Source of the DNA: a virus
Length of the DNA: 64,000 nucleotides
Virus record (IMG/VR): IMGVR_UViG_3300032224_000723
Coordinates: 1 to 64,000 of that record
Strand: one strand, 5' to 3'
The position numbers were made by a program, and so were the translations under genes. The notes under the pieces are model-generated. The model ran no database searches. It saw nothing but the letters and a program-made list of their open reading frames with translations, and was not told the origin of the DNA. Of this stretch, positions 28,491 through 36,681 are shown piece by piece (position 1 is the stretch's first letter; each line of letters starts with the position of its first letter).

Positions 28491-28733
28491 ATGAGCGACA
28501 TATTCAAATCCATGCGAGCAAAAAAGAAACGGGTAGTAGACCCCAATGCTCCGCCTCGCCCCACTTTGTTGGGACATGAGAAGGAAATGAAAACGTGGCG
28601 TCAACAATTCAGTGAAATGACTGAACGAAGCATCCAACAAAGCGTGGAAATTAATATGCTACGCAGAAAAGTCAATCGTTTGGAAAGCCAAATTGACGCA
28701 ATGACTAGCGTAGTAAATCGCAAACTACGTTGA
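28491..28733 (+). CDS. Small coiled-coil protein, unknown
   Basis: 80 residues: a basic start with a Pro-rich stretch (RVVDPNAPPRPTLLG), then a long helix with heptad pattern (INMLRRKVNRLESQIDAMTSVVNRKL), probably a coiled coil. No Shine-Dalgarno, but a late-type box directly before the start. Possibly a small virion or scaffold component. Confidence 0.6.
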   Translation: MSDIFKSMRAKKKRVVDPNAPPRPTLLGHEKEMKTWRQQFSEMTERSIQQSVEINMLRRKVNRLESQIDAMTSVVNRKLR

Positions 28734-28758
28734 CTTTAACTTCCATTCATGTTATAAT
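28730..28758 (+). promoter_or_regulatory. Sigma70-type promoter, leaderless type
   Basis: TTGACT (28730-28735), 17-bp spacer, TATAAT (28753-28758); ATG at 28764 five bases later. Confidence 0.86.
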
Positions 28759-28763
28759 ACAGC

Positions 28764-29345
28764 ATGAAAAACAAAATTATACTCACTGACGCAGACGGCG
28801 TATTACTTGACTGGGAATGGGCTTTTGCAGTTTGGATGGAGGAACATGGTTTCTCTAAAAAAGAAGGATATCAATTTGAATATGATATTGGCATCCGATA
28901 TGGCATTGGGCACGAGCAAGGTAAAAAGCTAATCAAAATGTTTAACGAATCGGCGGCAATTGGATTTTTGCCTCCTTTACGTGATGCTATGTATTATGTT
29001 AAACGATTACATGAAGAACATGGATATGTATTTCACTGTATCACTAGTTTGAGTACAGATGTTAATGCTAAAAAACTACGAGAAATGAACCTACAAAAGT
29101 TGTTTGGTAAAACAGCATTTGATCGTGTAGTGTGTTTGTCTACAGGTGCAGACAAAAATTATGCACTTGAAGAATATGCCAATTCAGGACTTTGGTGGAT
29201 TGAAGACAAACCAGAAAATGCAGACGTTGGTCATGACATGGGCTTGAAAAGCATATTAGTAGAACACGGACACAACATGCATCACAAATGCCCTTATCCT
29301 GTAGTAAAGAACTGGAAGGAAATTTATAGCATTGTTACCAGTTAA
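28764..29345 (+). CDS. HAD-superfamily phosphatase
   Basis: 193 residues. Motif I is LTDADGVLLDW (nucleophile Asp9, Asp11), then CITSLSTD supplies the motif II Ser/Thr, and WWIEDKPENADVGHDMGL corresponds to motif IV acidic residues. A small cap is inserted after motif I. The order suits a nucleotidase or 5'(3')-deoxyribonucleotidase type, but the substrate is unknown. It has its own consensus promoter, no Shine-Dalgarno, and its stop overlaps that of the convergent radical SAM gene by 4 nt. Confidence 0.78.
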   Translation: MKNKIILTDADGVLLDWEWAFAVWMEEHGFSKKEGYQFEYDIGIRYGIGHEQGKKLIKMFNESAAIGFLPPLRDAMYYVKRLHEEHGYVFHCITSLSTDVNAKKLREMNLQKLFGKTAFDRVVCLSTGADKNYALEEYANSGLWWIEDKPENADVGHDMGLKSILVEHGHNMHHKCPYPVVKNWKEIYSIVTS

Positions 29346-30367
29346 CTACCGCAGTATTCATCACATTTAAACAGCCTACCTTCTGCGTAGGCTTTTTTAT
29401 CCCAGCTAGACTCTACAGCATTGAACCAAGCAATGGATTGCTCTATACCAACTTCTAATGCGTTATTGTTTTTAACTAGATCTTTTAACATCATGTTATC
29501 TTGTTGCCATGGGTGTTGATATTCTAACTTAGGATACATTCCCAACCAACAACAGGGATACACTTCTCCTGTAGCAGTGATATAAATTTCAGCACGTTTT
29601 TTGGCATGACAGTTTACTTTATTTTTTACAGGAATTGTTTTGTAATAATTTAATCTGGTAGTGGGGTTAGTTCCAGGAGCAACCCATTCGTTCCATATTT
29701 CAATTCTTTTTGGATATTTAACTTCTTTAAACATGGGATCGTCGCCTAACTGATAAACCAAGTCCCCATCTCTATTATACACAGGACCTTGATCTCTGCC
29801 TTCATCCAATAATTCAAATCTTTTAAATCCAAGCTCTTTACTTAACTTTTGGCACTCGTCAATTTGATGTTGATTATGAGACAAAGGAATCATACGCCAA
29901 ATTGCATGGCCACCAGCAGCAATAAATTTCTTTGCATTGCTGATAACTAAATTCCAATCAGTGTTGCGTCTATATAAACTGTGCGTATCTTCAAGACCAT
30001 CTAAGTCAAACCCAACAAATAAATTAGGTACCTTTGCTAATCTTTCCCATATATTAGGTTTAGCGGAGGCATTGGTTGAAATAGTAATTTCAAGACGGGG
30101 ATTAGATTCAGCAAAATATTCTACTATGTCTACGCCTTCTCTGGCAGTGACAAAGTCTCCAAAGTTTCCATTAATTAATATTCTGTTTAGTTGTTGTAGA
30201 AATGGTACAGTAAAAATTTGTTTTGCTTCTACTAAGGACATATCGTGTACAGGATAACCTAAGTCAGAATCAAATCCCGCTGTGTTTCTTGGACACAAAG
30301 GGCAACTGGCATTACATCGTGTGCTAATTTCAAAATGCACACTGCGAATCATTGAGTAGTCGATCAT
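29342..30367 (-). CDS. Radical SAM enzyme with SPASM-like C-terminus
   Basis: 341 residues. C18-x3-C22-x2-C25 in STRCNASCPLCPRN binds the radical SAM cluster. Supporting features are ISTNAS (strand with Asn), FDLDGLEDTHSLYRR and a Cys-containing C-terminal region (VNCHAKKRAEIYI, GEVYPCCWLGMYP, FKCDEYCG) like SPASM/twitch auxiliary cluster domains used by peptide-modifying enzymes. The target is not known. A link with phage PqqA is possible but the genes are 26 kb apart. Radical SAM genes of this kind recur in T4-like phages. Confidence 0.85.
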   Translation of the reverse strand: MIDYSMIRSVHFEISTRCNASCPLCPRNTAGFDSDLGYPVHDMSLVEAKQIFTVPFLQQLNRILINGNFGDFVTAREGVDIVEYFAESNPRLEITISTNASAKPNIWERLAKVPNLFVGFDLDGLEDTHSLYRRNTDWNLVISNAKKFIAAGGHAIWRMIPLSHNQHQIDECQKLSKELGFKRFELLDEGRDQGPVYNRDGDLVYQLGDDPMFKEVKYPKRIEIWNEWVAPGTNPTTRLNYYKTIPVKNKVNCHAKKRAEIYITATGEVYPCCWLGMYPKLEYQHPWQQDNMMLKDLVKNNNALEVGIEQSIAWFNAVESSWDKKAYAEGRLFKCDEYCGS

Positions 30368-30398
30368 AGTGTATTTACAATCGACTACTCTGGCTCTT

Positions 30399-31133
30399 TT
30401 ATATCTCCCGATAAATTTTCAAGACTTCGATTACAGCAGGATGACGTTGAATATCCTTTCCGGTTAGTTCAACACCCGCAACAAAAGTTGCGTGTTTATA
30501 TCCTTCTACTAATGCTTTAAAGTCTAATAGACCATTGTCAGGATCTTTCCTATCTGCTTGACGAGTGTCACCTGTGACAATCATCTTGCTATTTTCCCCA
30601 AGTCGTGTTAACAGCATTTTCATTTGGTTTGGTGTCGCGTTTTGCATTTCGTCTGCAATAATCCACGAATTTTTAAATGTCCGTCCACGCATGAATGCCA
30701 GGGGAGATATCTCAATAATTTGTTCATCTAGCATTCGGGCTATTTCCTTGCGGTCATAGTATTCAGCAAGTACATCAAACAAAGGCCTTGTCCACGGTTC
30801 CATCTTTTGATTTAAGTCTCCAGGTAAGAATCCATGTTTTTCATCGTCTACACCTACGGCCGGTCTGGTCAGCACAATTTTTGTAATCACCCCCTCTTTG
30901 AGTGCTCGGATCCCAGCTAACATAGCCAACATAGTTTTACCCGTACCAGCTGGACCTGTGGCAAAGACAATAATCTTTGACGGGTCAGTCAATAGGTTAA
31001 CGTATGTTTCTTGGTTTAGGGTTTTAGGTAAAAGATGAACTTGACGTTTTTTGTTATTGTAAAATGTATTTAAACTTACAACATTATTTTCTATGGCTTG
31101 CGCCTGAAAATCTCTAATTTTTCTCTTTGACAA
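30399..31133 (-). CDS. phoH: PhoH-like P-loop ATPase
   Basis: 244 residues from a TTG with a strong AGGAGG ribosome site seven bases upstream (minus strand). Walker A is FATGPAGTGKTMLAM; KIVLTRPAVGVDDEKHGFLPGDLNQKMEPW, ISPLAFMRGRTF, IIADEMQNATPNQMKMLLTRLGE (Walker B) and MIVTGDTRQADR are classic PhoH motifs. PhoH is widespread in marine and freshwater phages; its function is uncertain and may involve RNA or phosphate stress. A 9-bp hairpin lies in its 5' leader. Confidence 0.93.
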   Translation of the reverse strand: MSKRKIRDFQAQAIENNVVSLNTFYNNKKRQVHLLPKTLNQETYVNLLTDPSKIIVFATGPAGTGKTMLAMLAGIRALKEGVITKIVLTRPAVGVDDEKHGFLPGDLNQKMEPWTRPLFDVLAEYYDRKEIARMLDEQIIEISPLAFMRGRTFKNSWIIADEMQNATPNQMKMLLTRLGENSKMIVTGDTRQADRKDPDNGLLDFKALVEGYKHATFVAGVELTGKDIQRHPAVIEVLKIYREI

Positions 31134-31165
31134 TGTGTCCTCCTAAAGGATTGCGGACGGGTTAA

Positions 31166-31188
31166 ATTGTTAGCGGACTGCTAACAAT
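31166..31188 (-). promoter_or_regulatory. Perfect hairpin in the phoH leader
   Basis: ATTGTTAGC (31166-31174) and GCTAACAAT (31180-31188) with loop GGACT, about 33 bases upstream of the phoH start. There is no T tract, so it is more likely an mRNA structure or operator than a terminator. The gap 31134-31264 holds this and possible late boxes, nothing else recognised. Confidence 0.5.
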
Positions 31189-31264
31189 GCTGTCCACAAC
31201 AATATTTAAGAAGGTAAAATAGTTACAATCAATACAGTTAATGAAATTATCTTAGGTATAAGTA

Positions 31265-31996
31265 TTAGGCTAACTTTTGATAAACAAAATACAATCTGCT
31301 GTTAGCGTCTTTCTTAAACTCCAACAACTTCAAATTAAATTTCTCAGCAAACTCGTTTACTACTTCAAAGTTCCAAGGAAATATTTCTACATATGGGCCA
31401 GCTTTGTGTGGAATGCCTGGATTAGCCCTTAGATAAAATTTCCCATTTGGCTCTAGTAAATCAACGCAATGACTCATCCTTGCTTCAATTTCATCTTTAC
31501 TGTTAAAGTTAATAGATCCCAGTGCTAGGATGTGATCATGACTAGCTGGTTTAACTTTATACTCTAAAATATCAACTTGATAGTCTGCACAATTATTATA
31601 AGGATCAATTCCAATTAGATTTGGAATGCGCCCTTTAAAAGGATGATATCCGCAACCAACATCTAGTACATTTTTGGGATTTTGTTTGGTAATTTCTTCA
31701 GCCAAAGTCCAACCAGTATAATCATAGATATCTGTTTGTGGCTTCCAAATTTCACCAAAGAATCTTTTTATATATCGTTCGCTTAGATCATTGGTTATTG
31801 CTGATAAAGTGCCCACATAATCACAGGGCAAACTGAGTTCAATTTCCACAGCATCTTTGAATTTGCTGTAACGGGCCGGAGTCCAGGGAAGGGCATCCAC
31901 TACAGTGTCTTTGTCGATAACAATATTTTGGTATTTTGGCAAGTTAAATGCGTCCTGCAGGTTTTTCGTTAGAAGATTAAAAATTTTGGTATTCAT
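31265..31996 (-). CDS. SAM-dependent methyltransferase-like protein
   Basis: 243 residues. Motif I is NVLDVGCGYHPFKG, followed by NLIGIDPYNNCADYQVDIL (acidic end of strand 2) and DHILALGSINFNS (motif IV). A class I methyltransferase fold is clear; the N-terminal 90 residues are a separate helical part. The substrate is unknown and could be a small molecule or a glycan. It is the first gene of the minus-strand group with phoH and the radical SAM gene. Confidence 0.8.
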   Translation of the reverse strand: MNTKIFNLLTKNLQDAFNLPKYQNIVIDKDTVVDALPWTPARYSKFKDAVEIELSLPCDYVGTLSAITNDLSERYIKRFFGEIWKPQTDIYDYTGWTLAEEITKQNPKNVLDVGCGYHPFKGRIPNLIGIDPYNNCADYQVDILEYKVKPASHDHILALGSINFNSKDEIEARMSHCVDLLEPNGKFYLRANPGIPHKAGPYVEIFPWNFEVVNEFAEKFNLKLLEFKKDANSRLYFVYQKLA

Positions 31997-32089
31997 TGAA
32001 TTTTTCCATAGATGATAAATATTTTAACAAGAGCATAAAAAAATTTTAGCCCTTGTAGTTTTTCTATTAAATATATTTAAGGAGTTTAT

Positions 32090-32785
32090 ATGAACGCAAA
32101 ACAATTTGTTAACAAGTTAGTTGAAGAAAACCAAGCACTATTCAAAGCCAGCCAGATCAATGTCAAGGCTTACTTTGATAGCAAGCCTAGCCAACAAGAA
32201 CTAGTAGATCACTTTATTGGTCGTATGGTCAATGAGCGTATGAACATGGTTGAAATTGCTGCCCAAGTTGCTGCAATGCCAGCTGATGCTGATCCAGTTG
32301 AACTACAGTTGTTGACACAACAAGCTCACGATGAAGCTGTTCACTTCCGTCTAGTTAAGGAAGTTATCGAGCACATCCAAGGTGCCCCACTTGATGTTAC
32401 AGCCGCTATTGCCAGCGAAGCAAAAGCAGACACAGCTAAAGGTGCCGCACTATTGAAGAAATACGAAGCCGACACTGATCCCGCTGCTCTAGCTGCTTAT
32501 CAGTTGGTTGCTGAAGGCCGTGCTGAAGCTGTTTGGAATCAAATGGCAGAGTGCATTGAAGATGAATTCGTATCTGGTGCTTATGCTAAGATTGCCAAGG
32601 ACGAAGGATTCCACAGCAAAATTGGCGCACGTAAATTAGAAAAGCTAGTTGACAGCGTTGAAGAACAAGCACGTATTGAAGCTCTTGTAGCACAAATGCG
32701 TAAGGACTTATTCGACATTAGTTGCAAGAACACCATGGAAGTTCCTGCCGCTAAAGAACTAGTAGCAGAAGCTTACGGATGGTAA
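32090..32785 (+). CDS. Ferritin-like four-helix diiron protein
   Basis: 231 residues, all helical. Two carboxylate/His motifs are visible: HDEAVHFRLVKEVIEH (E-x-x-H) and IEDEFVSGAYAKIAKDEGFHSKIG (E...E-x-x-H), with additional Glu in MVEIAAQ and EGRAEAVWNQMAEC. These could bind two irons as in ferritin-like oxidases or oxygenases. It has a late-type box (TAAATATA) and AAGGAG (32079-32084). Codon use looks unlike many neighbours, with more GCT/GCC Ala, as in a highly expressed gene. The reaction is unknown. Confidence 0.68.
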   Translation: MNAKQFVNKLVEENQALFKASQINVKAYFDSKPSQQELVDHFIGRMVNERMNMVEIAAQVAAMPADADPVELQLLTQQAHDEAVHFRLVKEVIEHIQGAPLDVTAAIASEAKADTAKGAALLKKYEADTDPAALAAYQLVAEGRAEAVWNQMAECIEDEFVSGAYAKIAKDEGFHSKIGARKLEKLVDSVEEQARIEALVAQMRKDLFDISCKNTMEVPAAKELVAEAYGW

Positions 32786-32786
32786 T

Positions 32787-33335
32787 TTGAATATTGGACT
32801 CACTCAAAGAGTTCTGTATTATAAAGATAGAGCGTATGATTCAATTGAGCATGGATGGTATTCATACTTAAAAGAACATACGCTTTGTTTTATAGCTAAT
32901 AGAACAGATCAAGATTTCGACAAACTAGCAGACTCATTAGACATATTAATTATTACAGGCGGTGATGATAACGCAATTCGTCGCAGTGTAGAAATTAAAA
33001 TTGCTACGGCTATGTTGGTTAGAAAAAAACCTATATTAGGTGTATGTCATGGAAATTTTTTGTTGACATCTATACTAGGTGGAGAGTTAGGCAATATAGA
33101 AGATCATATGGAAACTATACATCCAGTTTACTATTTTGGTGACGAGCACATTGTAAACAGTTTTCATAATATAAGAATAGTAAAACCACACGATGAAGCT
33201 ACAGTATTAGTTGTGGACCCAGATGGAAATTGTGAAGCGTGGATAGACAAAACACTAGCAGGTATTACATGGCATCCCGAGCGTATGGACAAGCCTTGGA
33301 TACCTGATGAGATTCAAGACCTTTTAAAAATTTAA
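32787..33335 (+). CDS. Class I glutamine amidotransferase-like (peptidase C26 type)
   Basis: 182 residues from a TTG one base after the upstream stop. ILIITGGDDNAIR, ILGVCHGNFLLTSILGG (Cys nucleophile) and AGITWHPERMD (His-x-Glu) are the ordered amidotransferase motifs; no synthase domain is attached. Enzymes of this size hydrolyse gamma-glutamyl amides or supply ammonia to a partner. No partner is identifiable nearby. A second amidotransferase-like gene lies at 12160. Confidence 0.8.
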   Translation: MNIGLTQRVLYYKDRAYDSIEHGWYSYLKEHTLCFIANRTDQDFDKLADSLDILIITGGDDNAIRRSVEIKIATAMLVRKKPILGVCHGNFLLTSILGGELGNIEDHMETIHPVYYFGDEHIVNSFHNIRIVKPHDEATVLVVDPDGNCEAWIDKTLAGITWHPERMDKPWIPDEIQDLLKI

Positions 33336-33343
33336 GGAACGTT

Positions 33344-33652
33344 ATGAAAAAGAAATTCAATGATTGGCGACGACGTAGTGTTGCCAGATTAGTAAGTTGG
33401 CGCATAATAGGAGGTAGTGTAACAGCTGGTATTGTATATCTAGTTGCTAAAGCAGGTGCTAGTGCCGCGGAAACTGCTACTATAATTTTTGTATGTCAAT
33501 TTACTGTAAATGCCATATTATATTACATCCATGACAGAATATGGAATGTATTCCAATGGGGCAGAGAAGTGGTATTTAATGACGGTACAACTATTACCCA
33601 TGCTGAGTATTTAGAAGTTGCCAATCAAATTAAAAAAAATGAAACTGCCTAA
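33344..33652 (+). CDS. DUF2061 membrane protein
   Basis: 102 residues. RRRSVARLVSWRIIGGSVTAGIVYLVA and ATIIFVCQFTVNAILYYIHDRIWN contain two membrane segments with the DUF2061 hallmarks (S-x-A-R-L-V-S-W-R and I-H-D-R-x-W). AAGGAA is the ribosome site. In this genome it opens a co-directional group that includes an APS kinase and two sulfotransferase-like proteins. Confidence 0.8.
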   Translation: MKKKFNDWRRRSVARLVSWRIIGGSVTAGIVYLVAKAGASAAETATIIFVCQFTVNAILYYIHDRIWNVFQWGREVVFNDGTTITHAEYLEVANQIKKNETA

Positions 33653-34217
33653 TAGAATATTTTTTACAGGTGTGCCCGGGTCACGTTGGTCAGGTATTGC
33701 TCAAACTTTAGAGTCTATTCCAGGATTTAATACTACGGACCGTACACCCGAACGTACATATAATCATCACAGTTACACAGGACACCAAGGTGCGTACTTT
33801 GGGCCAGGCATGGAATTAGAATGTAGTTTTGATTCAGATTATATCGACAGTGCATGGACCGAACCTGGCGGCACAAGATTAGTTAAAAGTCATAATTGGG
33901 CGCATATATTATACGAAGTTGAACATCACTTTCCCGACGATTGGATCATGTTGGTATATCGTCCAGACATGGCTAGCTACGCCTGGTGGCACGAAGCAGG
34001 TGGATTTCAGATCAAATATCCTTGCTATGATGCTTACCAAGACAGCATGGGTATGTTGGCAGCAATAACAAGACAGAATCAGTGCATTTTAGAATATGCA
34101 CACAGCAAAAATGCCACTTGGCATCATTTTACTCCACAATGGGTTGAATCAACATTCGGGCACCCTGTGGAGATTAAAAAAACTTTCCCGGATATTTTAG
34201 TAACGGTGTTTAAATGA
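33639..34217 (+). CDS. Sulfotransferase-like P-loop protein 1
   Basis: 192 residues from ATG 33639, overlapping the DUF2061 gene by 14 bases. FFTGVPGSRWSGIAQTLE is a P-loop of the sulfotransferase type (binding the 5'-phosphosulfate end). TRLVKSHNWAHIL followed by WIMLVYRPDMASYAWWHE resembles the 3'-phosphate-binding R-x-x-x-x-S stretch. Probable use of PAPS to sulfate an unknown acceptor. The call is at the fold level. Confidence 0.62.
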   Translation: MKLPNRIFFTGVPGSRWSGIAQTLESIPGFNTTDRTPERTYNHHSYTGHQGAYFGPGMELECSFDSDYIDSAWTEPGGTRLVKSHNWAHILYEVEHHFPDDWIMLVYRPDMASYAWWHEAGGFQIKYPCYDAYQDSMGMLAAITRQNQCILEYAHSKNATWHHFTPQWVESTFGHPVEIKKTFPDILVTVFK

Positions 34218-34444
34218 GAGATCACGTTTGGTATATCAAGTACGCCAGTGCTTGTACAATTTTAGTAGCCATGGTATTCCATGTTATGGGTTGGACTCCA
34301 TGGAACAGTTTTCTACAAATGATCGGAGCCACTGGCTGGATCTACGTAGGGTATCGTTGGAATGAGCGAGCACTGATGTTGAATTTCATACCTCAGTTCT
34401 TTATCATCATCCCAGGTTTAATTTATATGTATTTTTTAAAATAA
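34214..34444 (+). CDS. Small membrane protein
   Basis: 76 residues with two to three hydrophobic segments (YASACTILVAMVFHVMG, MIGATGWIYVGYRW, LNFIPQFFIIIPGLIYMYF). ATGA overlap with the sulfotransferase-like gene suggests that it works with it at the inner membrane. It is reminiscent of small DUF6552-type proteins, but I am not sure. Confidence 0.65.
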   Translation: MRDHVWYIKYASACTILVAMVFHVMGWTPWNSFLQMIGATGWIYVGYRWNERALMLNFIPQFFIIIPGLIYMYFLK

Positions 34445-34453
34445 GGAGAGAAT

Positions 34454-35116
34454 ATGTCAGACAAACATTTATTAATTGTAACAGGACCACAAGGATCAGG
34501 TAATCACCTATTCAGTCGCATCTTAAGTCAACACCCCGACGTTGAGGGATGGGAAGACCTTAAAAAGGAATATTGGGTTCCCAGCGATCTAGAACCATTT
34601 GCAGACTACTGGGTTGATCCTACAAAATTAACAGCAGATCAATTTAACAATAGCAAGTATTTTCTAGCTAATGTAAGTTGCCCTGTATACATTAATGGTG
34701 TAAGGCAATTTCCTAAGATTCGTGAAGTTGCCGATCGTGCAAAAGAATTTGGAGTACGTGTTACCATTGCTTTAATTGTGCGAGACAAAAATATTAATAC
34801 AGTACAACAACAAAGACTCATGGGCGGATATACATCCTTGCCTGAAGCACAAGAATACTACTACAGCAACATCTTAGACAGCGGACACGATGTACACTTT
34901 GTGGACCACGAAGCATTTTTCCTACATGGCAAACACTATTTAAAATGGCTCAGCAAGATCATCGACTTCCCTATTGCTTGGGACAGCGACAGCATTTATG
35001 ATTTCATTGAAAAGGACGCTAATCACAAATATGTAACAGCCATTGACTCGCATTGGTTAGATGAACATATTCGTGCTGGCCGTAGGCCCTACAGCGAAAG
35101 GAATATCCAGAGATGA
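34454..35116 (+). CDS. Sulfotransferase-like P-loop protein 2
   Basis: 220 residues. LIVTGPQGSGNHLFSRILSQ is a sulfotransferase-type P-loop (G-x-x-G-S-G-x-x-L/F) and VTIALIVRDKNINTVQQQ resembles the R-D-x-x-x-x-x-x-S region. A C-terminal half rich in aromatic residues may bind the acceptor. AAGGAG at 34443-34448. Overlaps the APS kinase gene by 4 nt, which would supply its activated sulfate. Confidence 0.65.
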   Translation: MSDKHLLIVTGPQGSGNHLFSRILSQHPDVEGWEDLKKEYWVPSDLEPFADYWVDPTKLTADQFNNSKYFLANVSCPVYINGVRQFPKIREVADRAKEFGVRVTIALIVRDKNINTVQQQRLMGGYTSLPEAQEYYYSNILDSGHDVHFVDHEAFFLHGKHYLKWLSKIIDFPIAWDSDSIYDFIEKDANHKYVTAIDSHWLDEHIRAGRRPYSERNIQR

Positions 35117-35508
35117 AACGCATCTTAATTATGGGGTTACCGGGTGCGGGTAAAACTACATTGGCCAAACAATTGGCCGAACCATTGAATGCACAATGGT
35201 TCAATGCTGACGAAATTCGCGCCAAATACAATGATTGGGATTTTAGTACAGAAGGAAGAATCCGTCAAAGTCAACGTATGCGACAACTTGCTGATGCTAG
35301 TAAACATAACTATGTTATTGCTGATTTTGTTGCACCATTGGCAGAAATGCGTGAAATTTTTGCGGCTGATTATACTATATGGATGGACACTATTAACAAA
35401 GGAAGATTTGACGACACTAATAGTGTATTTGATCCGCCCACTCACTGGGATCTAAAAATAGTTAATTATGATTACAATGTGGAGAAGATTTTAGAGGCAC
35501 TGCGCTAA
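35113..35508 (+). CDS. cysC: Adenylylsulfate (APS) kinase-like
   Basis: 131 residues, shorter than the usual near-200-residue CysC. P-loop G8-LPGAGKT (MGLPGAGKTTLAKQLA), then WFNADEIRAKYNDWDFS, EGRIRQSQRMRQLA, NYVIADFVAPLAEMREIF, YTIWMDTINKGRFDDTN and VFDPP follow the APS kinase pattern, including the D-(E)-x-R and the substrate-binding D-T-N region. It phosphorylates APS to PAPS, the donor for sulfotransferases. It directly follows two sulfotransferase-like genes. Confidence 0.8.
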   Translation: MKRILIMGLPGAGKTTLAKQLAEPLNAQWFNADEIRAKYNDWDFSTEGRIRQSQRMRQLADASKHNYVIADFVAPLAEMREIFAADYTIWMDTINKGRFDDTNSVFDPPTHWDLKIVNYDYNVEKILEALR

Positions 35509-35518
35509 CAGCCAAAAA

Positions 35519-35526
35519 GCTAAATA
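35519..35526 (+). promoter_or_regulatory. Late-type box GCTAAATA, leaderless type
   Basis: Five bases before the ATG at 35532; no Shine-Dalgarno. Confidence 0.48.
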
Positions 35527-35531
35527 ATCAT

Positions 35532-36083
35532 ATGCCTGCAAATATTAAAGACATTTTAGAAAACATCAAAGACATCTACATGACAGATAGCAGTCTAACC
35601 ACATTGTTAGACTATGAACGTGTACTTGACGAGTTAGATTTATATAGCTTTCCTAATTGGAAAAAAGGCGAGCTAATTGAAGGCCCAATTTACGAAAAAT
35701 ACTTTGTAACTTGTAGTTGGATGTTTCCTTTTAGAGAAATGCCTGATCCCAGTGGTGCAGATCGTTTACTAAACTATGGCTGTGAAGTTACATTTAAAAA
35801 GGATCATTTTACATATCCTATTAACGTAAAATCTCCAGACGATTATAAACCTGGCACTAAAAGTCCACGCATGGTAGAACGCCCAATTTGGGTAGTTACT
35901 ATTACTATACCTAAAAAACTAATGAGTGATATTGAGCAAGGTAGTATTGAATTAGAAGGCGAAACCTTAGACCAAGAAGACATCGAACAAGCCTATGAAA
36001 CAGGAGCTGACGAAGATGTTTATAAAACCCCAGACGAGCAACAAAATGCACAAGCACAACCAGAACAACTTCCAGCAGTTTAA
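35532..36083 (+). CDS. Conserved T4-like phage protein, probably virion-related
   Basis: 183 residues. MPANIKDILENIKDIYMTDSSLTTLLDYERVLDELDLYSF and a beta-rich middle (KYFVTCSWMFPFREMPDPSGADRLLNYGCEVTF) are found in conserved proteins of T4-like phages of aquatic bacteria. The C-terminus is acidic and disordered. It overlaps the next gene by 68 bases. A late box precedes it, in keeping with a structural or assembly role. Confidence 0.65.
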   Translation: MPANIKDILENIKDIYMTDSSLTTLLDYERVLDELDLYSFPNWKKGELIEGPIYEKYFVTCSWMFPFREMPDPSGADRLLNYGCEVTFKKDHFTYPINVKSPDDYKPGTKSPRMVERPIWVVTITIPKKLMSDIEQGSIELEGETLDQEDIEQAYETGADEDVYKTPDEQQNAQAQPEQLPAV

Positions 36084-36681
36084 CGAAGGTCTCGAACAAA
36101 GTGACCTATCTCGTCTAGTACACCCCAAACTTCATATTGACGAATTTAAAAGCAAGATGGGCGACGACGCTGACATTATTGTTTTAAGTTTTAAAGTCAA
36201 TGGCAAGGAACCTGCAACAGACTTAATGAACTTTATTGAAAAAGGCTATGAGTTTGTGTTAGATTCTGACGTTAGTGCAGGTGAATTAGATGACGGTGAG
36301 TATTTAGTATTTGCAGAAATAGAGCGCGGTCCTGAAGCACCAGAACAAATTGTAGGATTGCTTGACGATATTTTAAATTTAACCGAACAAGAAATTGACA
36401 ACTGGAAATTTCAATATCGTAAAAGTTCTGTAGAGCACGATATAAGTGCTGATGAAATTGCATCCATAGTACCAACAACTCCTGAAGAATACGATGCTAA
36501 ATTTGGCGAGCCCGATGAGGAAGAACCTGAGTCCGATGAAGAAACTCCTAACATTGAATCTGACAGAGAAATTGAAGACATGATAAGTTCAATGCAGGAA
36601 TCTGCCAGAGTACCTATGCATAGAACTGCTCCTAAAAATGACTGGACAGAAAGCCTAAGGATAGCCGCAGGACTCAAGTGA
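36016..36681 (+). CDS. Conserved T4-like phage protein, probably virion-related
   Basis: 221 residues from ATG 36016, which has GGAG at 36003-36006; ATGs at 35995 and 36046 are in frame and homologous starts may correspond to 36046. PKLHIDEFKSKMGDDADIIVLSF, ATDLMNFIEKGYEFVLDSDVSAGELDDGEYLVF and LLDDILNLTEQEIDNWKFQYRK are patterns I associate with a conserved T4-like family. The C-terminal third is acidic and Glu/Pro-rich. The function is unknown; it is paired with the gene it overlaps. Confidence 0.66.
   Translation: MFIKPQTSNKMHKHNQNNFQQFNEGLEQSDLSRLVHPKLHIDEFKSKMGDDADIIVLSFKVNGKEPATDLMNFIEKGYEFVLDSDVSAGELDDGEYLVFAEIERGPEAPEQIVGLLDDILNLTEQEIDNWKFQYRKSSVEHDISADEIASIVPTTPEEYDAKFGEPDEEEPESDEETPNIESDREIEDMISSMQESARVPMHRTAPKNDWTESLRIAAGLK

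Noticed and set aside
32020-32070. Terminator between the minus-strand group and the ferritin-like gene
   Set aside because: ACAAGAGC and GCCCTTGT can pair with a mismatch across a long AT-rich loop, too weak to call.
35137-35445. 102-residue minus-strand frame under the APS kinase
   Set aside because: Antisense of a gene with clear motifs; sequence shows no protein-like features.
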